Under the pieces are notes generated by a model. The model was not told the origin of the DNA and searched no databases. It was given only the letters and a program-made list of their open reading frames with translations. A program made the position numbers and the translations under genes. DNA of 64,000 nucleotides from Anaeromassilibacillus sp001305115 (GTDB lineage Bacteria; Bacillota; Clostridia; Oscillospirales; Acutalibacteraceae), in NCBI GenBank assembly GCA_042854365.1, contig AP031437.1, positions 2,232,001 to 2,296,000 on the forward strand, in the 5' to 3' direction. Every line of letters starts with the position of its first letter. Within the stretch, counting starts at the first letter, position 1. Below are positions 17,040 to 26,517 of the stretch, piece after piece.

Positions 17040-19670
17040 TTAAAGGCGGAGGGACTTCGTGGAAGTTTTCGGGGAATCTGCGTGCCGCTGTTTTCTCCTT
17101 TCCGCTGCACGCCCCACTGCTTTTTCCAATTCTACTACTGCTAAAGGCACCAATGCCAAGACTGCAACAACCAGCCACTGTTGGGCAGACAATGCAACGG
17201 TCTTAAAAACTTGGGCCAACGGTGGAATAACGATGACACTTAATTGTAAAGCTACACAGGCAATAGCCGCCAAGACGAGTTTCTTATTGCGGAAAATCCC
17301 CGCCCGGAAAACTGACTGCGAAGAGCGCATATTAAAGGTATGGACTACCTGCGAAAAGCTTAGAACGGCAAACGCCATGGTACGTCCGATCACCGGCGCC
17401 GTTGGGTCCACATCAAAAAAGATTCGTCCGATACTATAGGCCAAAAGGGCCATGGAACCAATCAGACATCCCTCCACAAGGATGTTGTACCCCAAGCCTC
17501 CTGAAAAGATGCTCTGAGTCGGCTTTACTGGCTTGCGCTCCATAATATCGCGGTCAATCGGTTCGACGCCCAACGCCAAGGCCGGAAGAGAGTCCGTGAC
17601 CAGATTGACCCACAACAGCTGGATTGCTAGAAGAGGTGTGGGCAGGCGCAATAAGAAGCTGACAAACACCGTCAATATCTCGCCTATATTGCAAGAGAGC
17701 AGAAAATGAACGGTTTTTTTGATATTTTCAAAGATGCCGCGCCCTTCTCGCACAGCGGAGACGATGGTGGCAAAATTGTCATCCGCTAAAATCATATCTG
17801 CCGCGGCCTTGGCCACATCGGTCCCCGATTGCCCCATCGCACATCCGATATCTGCTGTCTTTAAAGCTGGAGCATCATTTACCCCATCCCCAGTCATGGC
17901 CACTACCTCGCCGCGCGCCTGAAACGCCTGTACAATGCGCACCTTGTGCTCCGGGGAAACACGCGCAAATACGGTGTATTGATAGATGTCTCGCGTTAAT
18001 TCCTGCTGGTTGGTCCGATTCAGTTCCTCCCCAGTCATCACCGACGTTCCAGGTGTTAAAATCCCTAAATCTTTTGCAATCGCTGCGGCAGTAGCCGCAT
18101 GATCTCCTGTAATCATAATTGGACGAATTCCAGCACGGCGGCAAAGGGCCACTGCCTCCTTTGCTTCAGGCCGTGGCGGATCGATCATGCCGATTAAACC
18201 ACAGAAATTCAAGTTTTTTTCTAGGTCTTCCCGGTCTTTGGGAAGAGCAGGCAAATCCTTATAGGCCACACCGAGTACACGTAAGGCTCGACGAGCCATC
18301 GCTTCATTTTGCGAGGACGCTGACCGGCTGGTACAATGCGCCAGCAATACATCTGGTGCGCCCTTGGAGATCACGCGGTATTGACCGTTCGCTAATCTGT
18401 GAACCGTGGTCATCATCTTCCGCTCCGATGTAAATGGAATCTCGAGTACCCGGGGATAAAGTGCATCCAGTTCTACCTTTGAGGTGGAAGTAGCATGAAC
18501 CAACGCCGCTTCTGTTGGGTCTCCATGTACATTCCCTCCGGAAACAGTACAATTGTTGCACAACACAGCCAACTTCAGCAAATTTTGGCCCTCGGATGAG
18601 TCTAGGCGCAGTTTGCCTGAGGCGGTTGCCAGTTCCACCACAGTCATTCGGTTCTGCGTGAGTGTGCCCGTCTTATCGGAACAGATTACACTGGCACTTC
18701 CAAGTGTTTCAACCGCGGGCATCCGGCGGACTATCCCGCGCTTTGCCGCCATACGGCGGACACCAATAGCCAACACAATCGTTACCACTGCCGGGAGACC
18801 CTCTGGAATAGCTGCAACCGCTAAACTGATGGATATTAGAAACATCTCCAACGGCTGGACATGCTGGAAAAGCCCCATGATAAAAATAACTGCACAAATC
18901 ACTAAAGCGCCAATTCCCAACCAGCGGCCAGTCTGCTCTAGTTTTCGCTGAAGTGGCGTTTGGGGTGATTCCTGCGAAGAAATCATATGAGCAATTCGCC
19001 CTACTTCTGTCTGCATCGCTGTGGCAGTAACAATTCCCATCCCATGCCCAGAGGTGATGGAACTTGTGGAAAACAATAAATTCCGCCGGTCACCCAAGGG
19101 AGTTCCGGATGGATAAGTGCCTTCTGCTCGTTTCGAAACCGGAAGGCTTTCACCTGTCAAAGCGCTCTCTTCCGCCTTCAAGTCGTAACTTTCCGTCAAG
19201 CGGAGGTCTGCAGGAACCAGATCGCCGGCCTTTAAGAGAACCAAGTCGCCGGGGACTAATTCAGCCGCCGCAACTGTTCGCTCCACTCCGTCACGTATCA
19301 CATGCGCGTGTGGGCTGCTCATCTTCTTGAGCGCTTCAATTGCCTTTTCCGCGCGGCTCTCTTGTACTAAGCCAGTAATCGCATTGATGACAACAATGGC
19401 TAAAATAATGATCGCGTCTATGTAGTCGTCGTCCTTCTGTAAGTAAGAGGTGATAAAGGAAATTCCCGCTGCAATCAAAAGGACAATGACCATGAAATCG
19501 GAGAATTGTGCTAGAAAGCGCCGCATGAAACTCTTTTTCTTTGGCGGTTCCAATTCATTTTTCCCATATTCCCGCAACCGGTTACGAGATTCCCTGCTGG
19601 AAAGTCCATTATGCGCGTTGGTTCCCAGCCGCTTTTCACATTCTGCCTTTGTTAAGCATTGCCATTCCAA
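17040..19670 (-). CDS. Calcium-type P-type ATPase (P2A, PacL/SERCA-like)
   Basis: An 876-residue cation pump. It has the N-terminal cation-ATPase domain, the actuator loop LTGESLPVS, the transport-site helix AAIPEGLPAVVT, the phosphorylation site CSDKTGTLTQN (about residue 330) and the hinge MTGDGVNDAPALK. C-terminal helices include LWVNLVTDSLPALALG. PEGLP with the NLVTDSLPA helix is typical of Ca2+ (P2A) pumps rather than heavy-metal pumps. It would expel Ca2+ (or Mn2+) from the cytoplasm using ATP. Start TTG 19670 follows GGAGGG with 7-nt spacing. A GC-rich hairpin (19689-19702) sits just upstream in its leader. Confidence 0.9.
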   Translation of the reverse strand: MEWQCLTKAECEKRLGTNAHNGLSSRESRNRLREYGKNELEPPKKKSFMRRFLAQFSDFMVIVLLIAAGISFITSYLQKDDDYIDAIIILAIVVINAITGLVQESRAEKAIEALKKMSSPHAHVIRDGVERTVAAAELVPGDLVLLKAGDLVPADLRLTESYDLKAEESALTGESLPVSKRAEGTYPSGTPLGDRRNLLFSTSSITSGHGMGIVTATAMQTEVGRIAHMISSQESPQTPLQRKLEQTGRWLGIGALVICAVIFIMGLFQHVQPLEMFLISISLAVAAIPEGLPAVVTIVLAIGVRRMAAKRGIVRRMPAVETLGSASVICSDKTGTLTQNRMTVVELATASGKLRLDSSEGQNLLKLAVLCNNCTVSGGNVHGDPTEAALVHATSTSKVELDALYPRVLEIPFTSERKMMTTVHRLANGQYRVISKGAPDVLLAHCTSRSASSQNEAMARRALRVLGVAYKDLPALPKDREDLEKNLNFCGLIGMIDPPRPEAKEAVALCRRAGIRPIMITGDHAATAAAIAKDLGILTPGTSVMTGEELNRTNQQELTRDIYQYTVFARVSPEHKVRIVQAFQARGEVVAMTGDGVNDAPALKTADIGCAMGQSGTDVAKAAADMILADDNFATIVSAVREGRGIFENIKKTVHFLLSCNIGEILTVFVSFLLRLPTPLLAIQLLWVNLVTDSLPALALGVEPIDRDIMERKPVKPTQSIFSGGLGYNILVEGCLIGSMALLAYSIGRIFFDVDPTAPVIGRTMAFAVLSFSQVVHTFNMRSSQSVFRAGIFRNKKLVLAAIACVALQLSVIVIPPLAQVFKTVALSAQQWLVVAVLALVPLAVVELEKAVGRAAERRKQRHADSPKTSTKSLRL

Positions 19671-19955
19671 TCGCAGTCCCTCCTATCGCCGCCAAGCGGC
19701 GGGTTTCTTTTTCTTGTTCTTCTTTTCATTATATGAAAGGGTTACACAAACTATTATCCCACCGTCCTTGCATTTCTCATGGGAATTCACTATCACAACG
19801 CAGCAAGGTTATGTTATAATAAGCCTTATTATTTCGAATCATCTGACAACGGATACAGTAGAAAGGCGTGATTCTCTGGAGTTCCACATCCGTTTCAGTA
19901 TACAAAAAATATCGTATGAAAGGCCCTTTCCACCCAAATAAAAGGAGGATGCCCA

Positions 19956-20489
19956 TTGGATCAAGTAATCATGAATTTCGTGCAACAAAATCTACACAAT
20001 GCAGTTACAGATATTGTTTTTCCCATCATCACAATGCTTGGAGAAAATGGTTTTATCTGGTTACTCCTCATTTTCATATTGTTGTTGAACAAGAAACACC
20101 GCCGTTGTGGGGGGATGTTACTTCTGGCGTTAGCTTTGACCTTCCTGCTTGGTGAGTTTGTTCTCAAACCAATCATTGCACGGCCCCGTCCCTTTATGGA
20201 TGACCCCAGTGTTGCTCTGTTGATTCCTCCCCCGAATGGCTTCTCCTTCCCGTCGAACCATGCCTCTTCATCCTTTGCGGTAGCTACCATGCTGTGTTTC
20301 TATCACAAAAAGGCTGGAATTGCCGCCCTGGTGTTGGCTGCTTTGATCGCATTCAGCCGGGTTTTCTTGTTTGTACATTATCCAACGGATGTGATGGCTG
20401 GGGCTGCTTTGGGAATCCTCTGCGCGGTCATTCTTCACGTTCTGTTACAACTTTGGAAACGTAAAAATGAAAAAAAATACAATCAGTAA
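19956..20489 (+). CDS. PAP2-family membrane phosphatase
   Basis: A 177-residue membrane protein with the three-part phosphatidic acid phosphatase signature: KPIIARPRP, PSNHAS (family PSGH) and SRVFLFVHYPTDV. About five hydrophobic segments surround the site, which faces outward in this family. It could act on undecaprenyl-pyrophosphate or phosphatidic acid/phosphatidylglycerol phosphate; the sequence alone does not separate these. Start TTG 19956 follows AAAGGAGG. A TATAAT at 19814-19819 may belong to its promoter. Confidence 0.85.
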   Translation: MDQVIMNFVQQNLHNAVTDIVFPIITMLGENGFIWLLLIFILLLNKKHRRCGGMLLLALALTFLLGEFVLKPIIARPRPFMDDPSVALLIPPPNGFSFPSNHASSSFAVATMLCFYHKKAGIAALVLAALIAFSRVFLFVHYPTDVMAGAALGILCAVILHVLLQLWKRKNEKKYNQ

Positions 20490-20777
20490 TCCAATTTATA
20501 CACTCTGTTTTCTTATTCACGAAAATTTTGTACAACTTTCAGTCGTTTTTGAATAAAAACGTCTCTTTTACCATGGAATTTTTATCTTTTTCCCCTCATT
20601 TCGACACAAGATATATCATTCAAATTGCCATTTTTAGGAAGATGTTGCGTAAACAATTGTTTTGTTGAATATTTTATTTTTCTTCTATTGCTTTATTCTT
20701 CCTTTTCCTCTATCATTATAAATATCTTTCGAGTGAATTGTGGTCACTGACTAGATTTTTAGAACGAAGGAGGATGT

Positions 20778-21029
20778 ATGACATTGACGAAACATATCGG
20801 AGATATCCATCTGCCGAACGCCAATCTACATTATTATCTTTTTGGCAACCCAGAAGATGGATACTGTATTGAGATCACGTCTTGTAAGTGTGAACGAGCA
20901 TGCGGCTTTGTCTCTTCAGACCTACAATATGCAGAACAATGCGTCAATCAGCTCTTTGAGGGCATGGCGTTTCCCAGTAACTTAGACGATTATTTGGAAG
21001 ATTTCAAATTTGATAATGATTCCTATTGA
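20778..21029 (+). CDS. Small protein of unknown function
   Basis: An 83-residue protein with a strong ribosome-binding site (AAGGAGG) before the ATG. It has a short Cys-containing stretch (ITSCKCERACGF) and an acidic C-terminus rich in Asp. The three clustered cysteines could bind metal, but I recognise no family. It precedes the rubredoxin and flavodiiron genes on the same strand, so a redox connection is possible but unproven. Confidence 0.65.
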   Translation: MTLTKHIGDIHLPNANLHYYLFGNPEDGYCIEITSCKCERACGFVSSDLQYAEQCVNQLFEGMAFPSNLDDYLEDFKFDNDSY

Positions 21030-21187
21030 CTTTCGAAACAGGTTTGATTATACTGTAGGAGGCCCCTTCCAAAAAAGCCCATTTTTTGGCGAACGGGTGA
21101 TGCGCCTGCATAAAAGCGGGTGCAGCGCAAACGATAATAAAGCCACCATTAAGAAAGAAAAACCGATGATGTAAGGAGTCTTGCGTG

Positions 21188-21349
21188 ATGAAAAAGTATG
21201 TTTGCACAGCATGTGGTTATGTGTACGATCCCGCAGTGGGAGATCCGGACAGTGGTATCCAGCCTGGCACCGCTTTTGAAGACATTCCGGACGATTGGGT
21301 ATGCCCTCTCTGCGGCGTAGGCAAAGATATGTTTGAGCCCCAGGACTAA
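21188..21349 (+). CDS. Rubredoxin
   Basis: A 53-residue rubredoxin. The two Cys-x-x-Cys-Gly knuckles are CTACGYVYDP (residues 6-15) and CPLCGVGKD (about residues 39-47), which hold one iron atom. AAGGAG at 21173-21178 precedes the ATG. It passes single electrons, here most likely to the flavodiiron protein encoded next (O2 or NO reduction to water or N2O). The gap to that gene holds a structured RNA candidate. Confidence 0.96.
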   Translation: MKKYVCTACGYVYDPAVGDPDSGIQPGTAFEDIPDDWVCPLCGVGKDMFEPQD

Positions 21350-21385
21350 GAACCGGGACCAAATCAAACGAGAAGTGATGTGTTT

Positions 21386-21508
21386 GCCTGCCCATAAGGA
21401 TGGGAAAAAGGGAGGAACGGGACTTTGAGGAAGACGGAACGAACGAAATCCTTTCGATCCGGCAGAGGCAAAGCACCCTTCCCCTATCTTCTGTCCTTAT
21501 GGGTGGGC
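21386..21508 (+). ncRNA. Long hairpin RNA candidate between rubredoxin and flavodiiron genes
   Basis: Sequence 21386-21401 pairs with 21493-21508 in a 16-bp helix (three G-T wobbles, no mismatch). Inside, GGG/CCC, CTTTG/CAAAG (21423-21427 with 21469-21473), CGGA/TCCG (21435-21438 with 21458-21461) and CGAAA/TTTCG (21444-21448 with 21452-21456) extend the rod to a 3-nt apical loop, with an asymmetric bulge of about ten bases on the 5' side. The shape recalls 6S-type rods, but no sequence match is claimed. It may be a small RNA or a leader element of the flavodiiron gene. No reading frame crosses it well. Confidence 0.4.
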
Positions 21509-21545
21509 TTCTCTATGTTTTAATCTGGAAAGGAATGATAAATGA

Positions 21546-22739
21546 ATGAGTGCAATCAAACTGAAGGAAAATCTCTATTCGGTCGGTGTTCTGAATCCGT
21601 CTCTGCGCGTCTTTGACATCGTGATGGAAGCGCGCTATGGTACAAGCTATAACGCCTATTTGATTACCGGGGAAAAGAATGTTCTTGTGGAGACTGTAGA
21701 AGTCAATTTCTTCGATGAATACCTTAACAACATCCAGAGCGTCGTAGATATTTCCAAGATTGACTACCTCATTATGAACCACACCGAGCCGGATCACTCC
21801 GGTTCAGTGGCGAAACTGCTGGAAAAGAATCCGAATATCACGATTGTATGCACCACAGCGGCCCAGAAATACCTGCGCGCCATTGCAAACCATGATTTTC
21901 CGTGTATCGTAGCAAAGCATGGCGATAAGTTGGACATCGGTGGCCAGGAGCTTGAATTCATTGTCGCTCCGTTACTTCACTGGCCAGATTCCATGTTCAC
22001 CTGGATGCCGCAGCAAAAAGTTCTGTTTACCTGCGACTTCTTGGGGGCCCACTTCTGCGAACCTACTATGTTGGACAGCAATATTCATTACCCGGAACAG
22101 TACCTGGGCGAGGTAAATTACTATTACGCCTGCATTTTCGGTCCATTTAAGCCCTATGTGCTCGCCGGCCTGGATAAGATCAAAGATCTACCGGTCGAGA
22201 TGGTATGCCCAAGCCATGGTCCCTGCCTTGTGGAAGGTATTTCTCGCATTCAGGGCCTTTATCGCGAATGGAGCACACCCACAGCGCCGACCGGAAAGAA
22301 GATCGTAGGGATTCTTCATGCTTCTGCGTATGGTTGCACCACCAAGTTGGCACAGGCAGCCTATGAGGAATTGAAGAAGGACCCCAATTTGGATGTTCGT
22401 CTGATGAATGTCGTGTTTACACCTCTTGCGGAAGCAGCGGCGTTGGTCAACGAAGCGGATGCACTGTTGGTCGGTTCTTGCACCATTAACCGCGATGCGC
22501 CGAAGGTTGTGTGGGATGTTTTGGCTTCTGTAGATGCCATCAACACCAAGCAAAAGCCTGTCGGTGCCTTTGGTTCTTATGGTTGGAGCGGTGAAGCGGT
22601 TCCAATGATGAAATCGCGCATGGAGCATCTCAAATTCAAATTTATCGGCGACGGCCTGCGTGTCTGCTTTATGCCGACCGAAGAGGACTTCGAAGCTATG
22701 CGGACTTATGCGAAGGAAGTTGTCTCTAATCTGAAATAA
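21546..22739 (+). CDS. Flavodiiron protein (A-type flavoprotein, FprA-like)
   Basis: A 397-residue two-domain enzyme that reduces O2 to water (or NO to N2O) in anaerobes. The metallo-beta-lactamase domain carries the diiron ligands: HTEPDH (His-x-Glu-x-Asp-His), LLHWPDS, FTCDFLGAHF and CPSHGP. The C-terminal flavodoxin domain starts VGILHASAYGCTTKLAQAA and binds FMN. Length matches the class A type without fused rubredoxin, which fits the separate rubredoxin gene upstream. The preceding GGAAAGG serves as ribosome-binding site. Confidence 0.95.
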   Translation: MSAIKLKENLYSVGVLNPSLRVFDIVMEARYGTSYNAYLITGEKNVLVETVEVNFFDEYLNNIQSVVDISKIDYLIMNHTEPDHSGSVAKLLEKNPNITIVCTTAAQKYLRAIANHDFPCIVAKHGDKLDIGGQELEFIVAPLLHWPDSMFTWMPQQKVLFTCDFLGAHFCEPTMLDSNIHYPEQYLGEVNYYYACIFGPFKPYVLAGLDKIKDLPVEMVCPSHGPCLVEGISRIQGLYREWSTPTAPTGKKIVGILHASAYGCTTKLAQAAYEELKKDPNLDVRLMNVVFTPLAEAAALVNEADALLVGSCTINRDAPKVVWDVLASVDAINTKQKPVGAFGSYGWSGEAVPMMKSRMEHLKFKFIGDGLRVCFMPTEEDFEAMRTYAKEVVSNLK

Positions 22740-22752
22740 CAACGTCGTTTCA

Positions 22753-22802
22753 TACATGTTCAAAAGGGCGGATGCAAATGCATCCGCCCTTTTGAACATG
22801 TA
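22753..22802. terminator. 24-bp perfect palindrome, probable bidirectional terminator
   Basis: Arms 22753-22776 and 22779-22802 are perfectly complementary around a 2-base centre. The inner core (AAAAGGGCGGATGC paired with GCATCCGCCCTTTT) is a typical terminator with a U-run on either strand. It lies 14 nt after the flavodiiron stop. Confidence 0.7.
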
Positions 22803-23145
22803 TATAAGAATGGTTGTTATTAGAGTCCCTGTCCCTAAGGCTGTACGGCAGGGTAAGGGCTGGTATTATTCTCCTTTTTATTCGATAAACTTTCGCGTCA
22901 TCCCTCTGAACGTCCTCTTTTTTGTTTCTTGCAGTTACTAGACAGCGCAAGTTTATTTTACAACAAAAGAAGTTTTTCTTTTTACTTCTTCGATATAAGC
23001 CCTCTTTTAAACGACGTGACAATCACACTGTTTTCTTTATACAGAAGGCGTCCATGTATCGTGACATGGGCGCCTTTCCAATCGGATTCATCATTTCAAA
23101 TGGTTTCCTTCCCGCCTCCTTTATCGATCGATACTACGGGCAGGT
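22803..23145. other. Non-coding stretch with one weak hairpin
   Basis: About 340 bases between convergent genes. One 13-bp inverted repeat (23045-23057 with 23064-23076) has no clear U-run on either side. Nothing else is recognised. Confidence 0.5.
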
Positions 23146-23532
23146 TCATACATTGGCCTGGCCGCTCTCGAAAAGATTGTTGATTGCAGGGGCATCCACT
23201 TGGGTGGATACCAACAACTCACCATTTCCCAAACGCAAATAAACTCGATTTCGCTGCAACCAAATCTGGATGCGCTGTGTCTCCTCGCCCTCCTTCGGCT
23301 GGATACGCACTTCATAATCGGCATTTGCAGGCAAAAAAGGAGGTTCCGTTGCCGGCCGTGCTGACCCAAGCATCTGGTCAAGGACATCCAAGGGCGCCTC
23401 AGCGGTCAACGTCGTCAGAGGGGCTGCCGCTCCACCGCGATACACAATTGCAGAGGGTTCCTGTTTTCCACATCCGCCAAGTATCCCAGCGCAAATCAGC
23501 GTTATCAAAGCCATCGCCATCCATTTTTTCAT
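23146..23532 (-). CDS. Small lipoprotein of unknown function
   Basis: A 128-residue lipoprotein. The signal peptide MKKWMAMALITLICAGILGGC ends in a lipobox (Leu-Gly-Gly-Cys), so the mature N-terminal Cys should be lipidated and held on the outer face of the membrane. The rest is a short beta-rich domain with RIQPKEGEETQRI and VYLRLGNGELLV. No family is recognised. The start codon is chosen at the signal peptide; the ribosome-binding site is poor, so start confidence is moderate. Confidence 0.6.
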   Translation of the reverse strand: MKKWMAMALITLICAGILGGCGKQEPSAIVYRGGAAAPLTTLTAEAPLDVLDQMLGSARPATEPPFLPANADYEVRIQPKEGEETQRIQIWLQRNRVYLRLGNGELLVSTQVDAPAINNLFESGQANV

Positions 23533-23732
23533 CTGTCGCCGTCCCCGCCGCTCTTGCCCGGGGCGTTCCTCCCTTCCATCAACATGGCTCTCCTCGTATG
23601 GGCTTCCCCAAAACCGCCAAGTTCTGTGCCCGTACAAGTGCATCTTCTGTACTATTAGAAGCCTCTATTTGTAATACACATCATACACAAGTTTTCTTTC
23701 AAAAAAACTGAAAAAAATCTTACAAAATTCTG

Positions 23733-25643
23733 TCAATTTTCTGGAGTATACCACCCTAACTTCTTCAGGAACTGTACCACTTGCAAATCGTTTTGCTTCT
23801 CTGTTAGAACATATTGATTGACAGGAACCCAAATCTTCCCCTGATACTCTCCGGCCAGTTCCTGTAGGCGACCTCCTTCTTTTGGTTGGAGAAGGCCGTC
23901 ATTGCCACAAACCAGTGTCAATCCAGTCAACCTCGCACTGTAGTCTTCATGTCCTGTGATGTCCATATTCAAAGTATCCTGACGCAGGGCTTCCAGAAGC
24001 TCTTTCTTTTGCATATCGTTCAGGCGGTAAGTCTTTGAGGCCATCTCCGAATGCTCATCATAGTTTTCTACCTCAATCTCACTGATCTCTTCTGGCTCGA
24101 GATAGAACAGTAGATTGCCGCTTGTTTTATATTCTTCTGAGTTGACAATACTTGCGCTCTGCTCCTGTAAGTCCTGCACCGCACTATCGGTATCGAACTC
24201 CTCGAATCGAGTATTCCGGTATTCCCTGCGGAACGTATCCCCGTTTTTCAAATGATAGACAAATTGATACTGTATGCCGCCCGTTTCACGGTTCATTGAG
24301 AAAGGGAACCCCATTTCCTTTTGGAAATCAATCACTGCCTGATGAAAAGTCAACACTTTTTCCAGATTTTCTTTTTGACAGAGCTTCGGATTCTGTTCCG
24401 CTAGGGATTCATACTGTTCCCCTTGAATGGTAAAATGGTCGGAACCGAATTCCTGGTAGTACGTATAATCCTCAAAGGTGACGCTTTCAATATCCTCCAA
24501 ATTGGGCATGCGATCGACATAGCCAAAGGCTCCGGTTGCCACCACTCCATAAAAGATCACAAAAGCGCCCAAAAAGACAGCATACCCCGCAAGGCTTCGC
24601 TTCATGCGGGTAAATCCACGGGAATAAATGGCTTCGACCACCATATGTGCTGCAAAGGACCCTAAAAGCATACCGATCAGGAAGTTGGCCGTACTGGAGT
24701 AATACCAATACAGCATGTAACCCAAGCTGAAACCACCCACCGCGGTAATCAGGAAGCGAATCAATCCCTTTGGAATTTGAAATGCAAACGTGTTTTCAGC
24801 AGTTTCGCTTTTTCTCTTCCTATATAGATAGACGCTTAAGAAAGCCAAAAAGACGGTTAAAATCGCCCACCAGACAAAAAAAGTTGAGGAATTCGTCGTA
24901 TGAAGGAAAATACCGACAAAAGGAGCTAGGGCGACAAAAAGGGTACTGCCTAAATCGATACTGGGGCTAAAACCCGGCAATAGGCAGCCGATTAAGTAAA
25001 TACAAGAATAAACCAGAATCGGAAATGACAGATTGACGCCGATAACAGAAAGAACCATGTCAAGCGTAGTACCGCTACAAACAGCCATCAATACACAGAA
25101 GAGAAAAGCCGCTGCAAGCACCAGCATAAGGCCCAGTACCTGTAAGAACAAACCGCCAATCTGTACCCCTTTATCCTTTATATCAAAGGACAAGGCAATC
25201 AATGCCGTAATCCCCGTATTGAGCAACAGCGGAACATACAGTGCCGTCAACCCAGCTAGGACACGGCCGAGCAGCATAGCGGACCTCTGTACCGGCAATG
25301 CATGGAATAGGTCTGTACTCCGCTTATTGTGCATATAGCGGAACAGCTGAACGGCAAACAAAAGCGTAAACAGGACGCATAGGCTGGAAACCGTTAATAA
25401 CATGGTATATCTCACGATGTCCCCAAACACGTTTGCATATTGTTCCGATATTGGATAGACTTCCAACGTCATGGAATCCGTACGGATATTCGCATTTGCC
25501 AAACCAAATAACACCACGGCCGGAAACATTAAAAAAAGCAGGGTCGCGAACAAAGCCATCATTCCCCGGTTCCGTTTGATGGACCAGCGGTATGTCTCTG
25601 CGAATGCATGTTTCCAATTAGTTGAGGATGTTCTCGATGTCAT
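23733..25643 (-). CDS. ABC-2 type permease with large C-terminal extracytoplasmic domain
   Basis: A 636-residue membrane protein. I chose ATG 25643, which follows GGAGGTG at 7-nt spacing; longer frames run into the upstream gene. The first ~390 residues hold about ten hydrophobic segments typical of ABC-2 permeases. The last ~235 residues (from about SVTFEDYTYYQEFGS) are hydrophilic and probably outside. It overlaps the ATPase gene by 26 nt. Together with the GntR regulator this is a YtrABC-like module, usually linked to cell-envelope stress or antimicrobial peptide response in Firmicutes. The substrate is unknown. Confidence 0.75.
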   Translation of the reverse strand: MTSRTSSTNWKHAFAETYRWSIKRNRGMMALFATLLFLMFPAVVLFGLANANIRTDSMTLEVYPISEQYANVFGDIVRYTMLLTVSSLCVLFTLLFAVQLFRYMHNKRSTDLFHALPVQRSAMLLGRVLAGLTALYVPLLLNTGITALIALSFDIKDKGVQIGGLFLQVLGLMLVLAAAFLFCVLMAVCSGTTLDMVLSVIGVNLSFPILVYSCIYLIGCLLPGFSPSIDLGSTLFVALAPFVGIFLHTTNSSTFFVWWAILTVFLAFLSVYLYRKRKSETAENTFAFQIPKGLIRFLITAVGGFSLGYMLYWYYSSTANFLIGMLLGSFAAHMVVEAIYSRGFTRMKRSLAGYAVFLGAFVIFYGVVATGAFGYVDRMPNLEDIESVTFEDYTYYQEFGSDHFTIQGEQYESLAEQNPKLCQKENLEKVLTFHQAVIDFQKEMGFPFSMNRETGGIQYQFVYHLKNGDTFRREYRNTRFEEFDTDSAVQDLQEQSASIVNSEEYKTSGNLLFYLEPEEISEIEVENYDEHSEMASKTYRLNDMQKKELLEALRQDTLNMDITGHEDYSARLTGLTLVCGNDGLLQPKEGGRLQELAGEYQGKIWVPVNQYVLTEKQNDLQVVQFLKKLGWYTPEN

Positions 25644-26517
25644 AGCCCGCCACCTCCATTTCACTGATAAATACTTCCTCCAAAGTGAGCGGTAAAACCT
25701 CCGCAAACACCGGATGCAAGGCATTTATGCGCTCTAAAATTTGTTCTTTTGTCCCCCGCGCTACAAAACTCACCAAGGAACCGCGCACTTCCGTCTTTAA
25801 AATGTCAAGCCCTTGGAAAGCATCCGGTTCTGGAAGGGGTTGGAATACAGCCTGAACCTTGTTGATTCCCAGCTTTAGCGCATCCAGCTCTCGCTCAAAG
25901 AGCACGCCGCCTCTGTGGAACAGGCCCACGTGATCGCAAAAATCTTCCAACTCTCGCAGGTTATGCGAGGCAATCACCACCGTCATCCCGCGATCTACAA
26001 CTTCGCTTCCGACAATCCGCTTTAAAAGTTGACGCATGACTGGGTCCAATCCATCGAAAATCTCATCCATCAACAGAAGGTCTGGTTGGGCTGCAATCGC
26101 ACAAATCAGGGCCACCTGACGCTGCATTCCCTTTGACATATTTCCAATCCTAGCCTTACGGTTTATAGGGAACATGCCACAGCACGCTTCATAACGCTCC
26201 TGGTTCCAGTTTGGATATAAGCGGCTATAAAAGGCTGCCATGTCGTCCAAGGAGGCCTGTGGGATAAAGTAGGGATAGTCTGGAATAAAAAATATACGCG
26301 CCTTTACCGTCGGGTTCTCAAACGGTATTTCTCCATCCAAAGTGATGCGGCCGCCATCGGGCTGGTAGATCCCGGCCAATGTCCGCAGAAAGGTCGATTT
26401 TCCTGCACCATTGCTTCCTACCAGGCCAAAGATCGAACCGGACTGAATCTGAAAGGAAATCTGGTCGAGCGCGGTGATCCCATCAAAGCGTTTTGTCAGT
26501 TGATTGGCTTCAATCAT
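25618..26517 (-). CDS. ABC transporter ATP-binding protein (YtrB-like)
   Basis: A 299-residue ATPase. It starts MIEANQLTKRFDGITALDQI, with Walker A GSNGAGKST, a degenerate ABC signature (GNMSKGMQRQ), Walker B LLLMDEIFDGLDP and a switch His in VIASHN. The C-terminal ~80 residues are the regulatory tail usual in YtrB/CcmA-like ATPases. It energises the permease encoded downstream. It overlaps the GntR gene by 8 nt, indicating one transcript. Confidence 0.88.
   Translation of the reverse strand: MIEANQLTKRFDGITALDQISFQIQSGSIFGLVGSNGAGKSTFLRTLAGIYQPDGGRITLDGEIPFENPTVKARIFFIPDYPYFIPQASLDDMAAFYSRLYPNWNQERYEACCGMFPINRKARIGNMSKGMQRQVALICAIAAQPDLLLMDEIFDGLDPVMRQLLKRIVGSEVVDRGMTVVIASHNLRELEDFCDHVGLFHRGGVLFERELDALKLGINKVQAVFQPLPEPDAFQGLDILKTEVRGSLVSFVARGTKEQILERINALHPVFAEVLPLTLEEVFISEMEVAGYDIENILN

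Noticed and set aside
21100..21174. A 24-codon frame before rubredoxin
   Set aside because: No ribosome-binding site and no similarity; probably chance.
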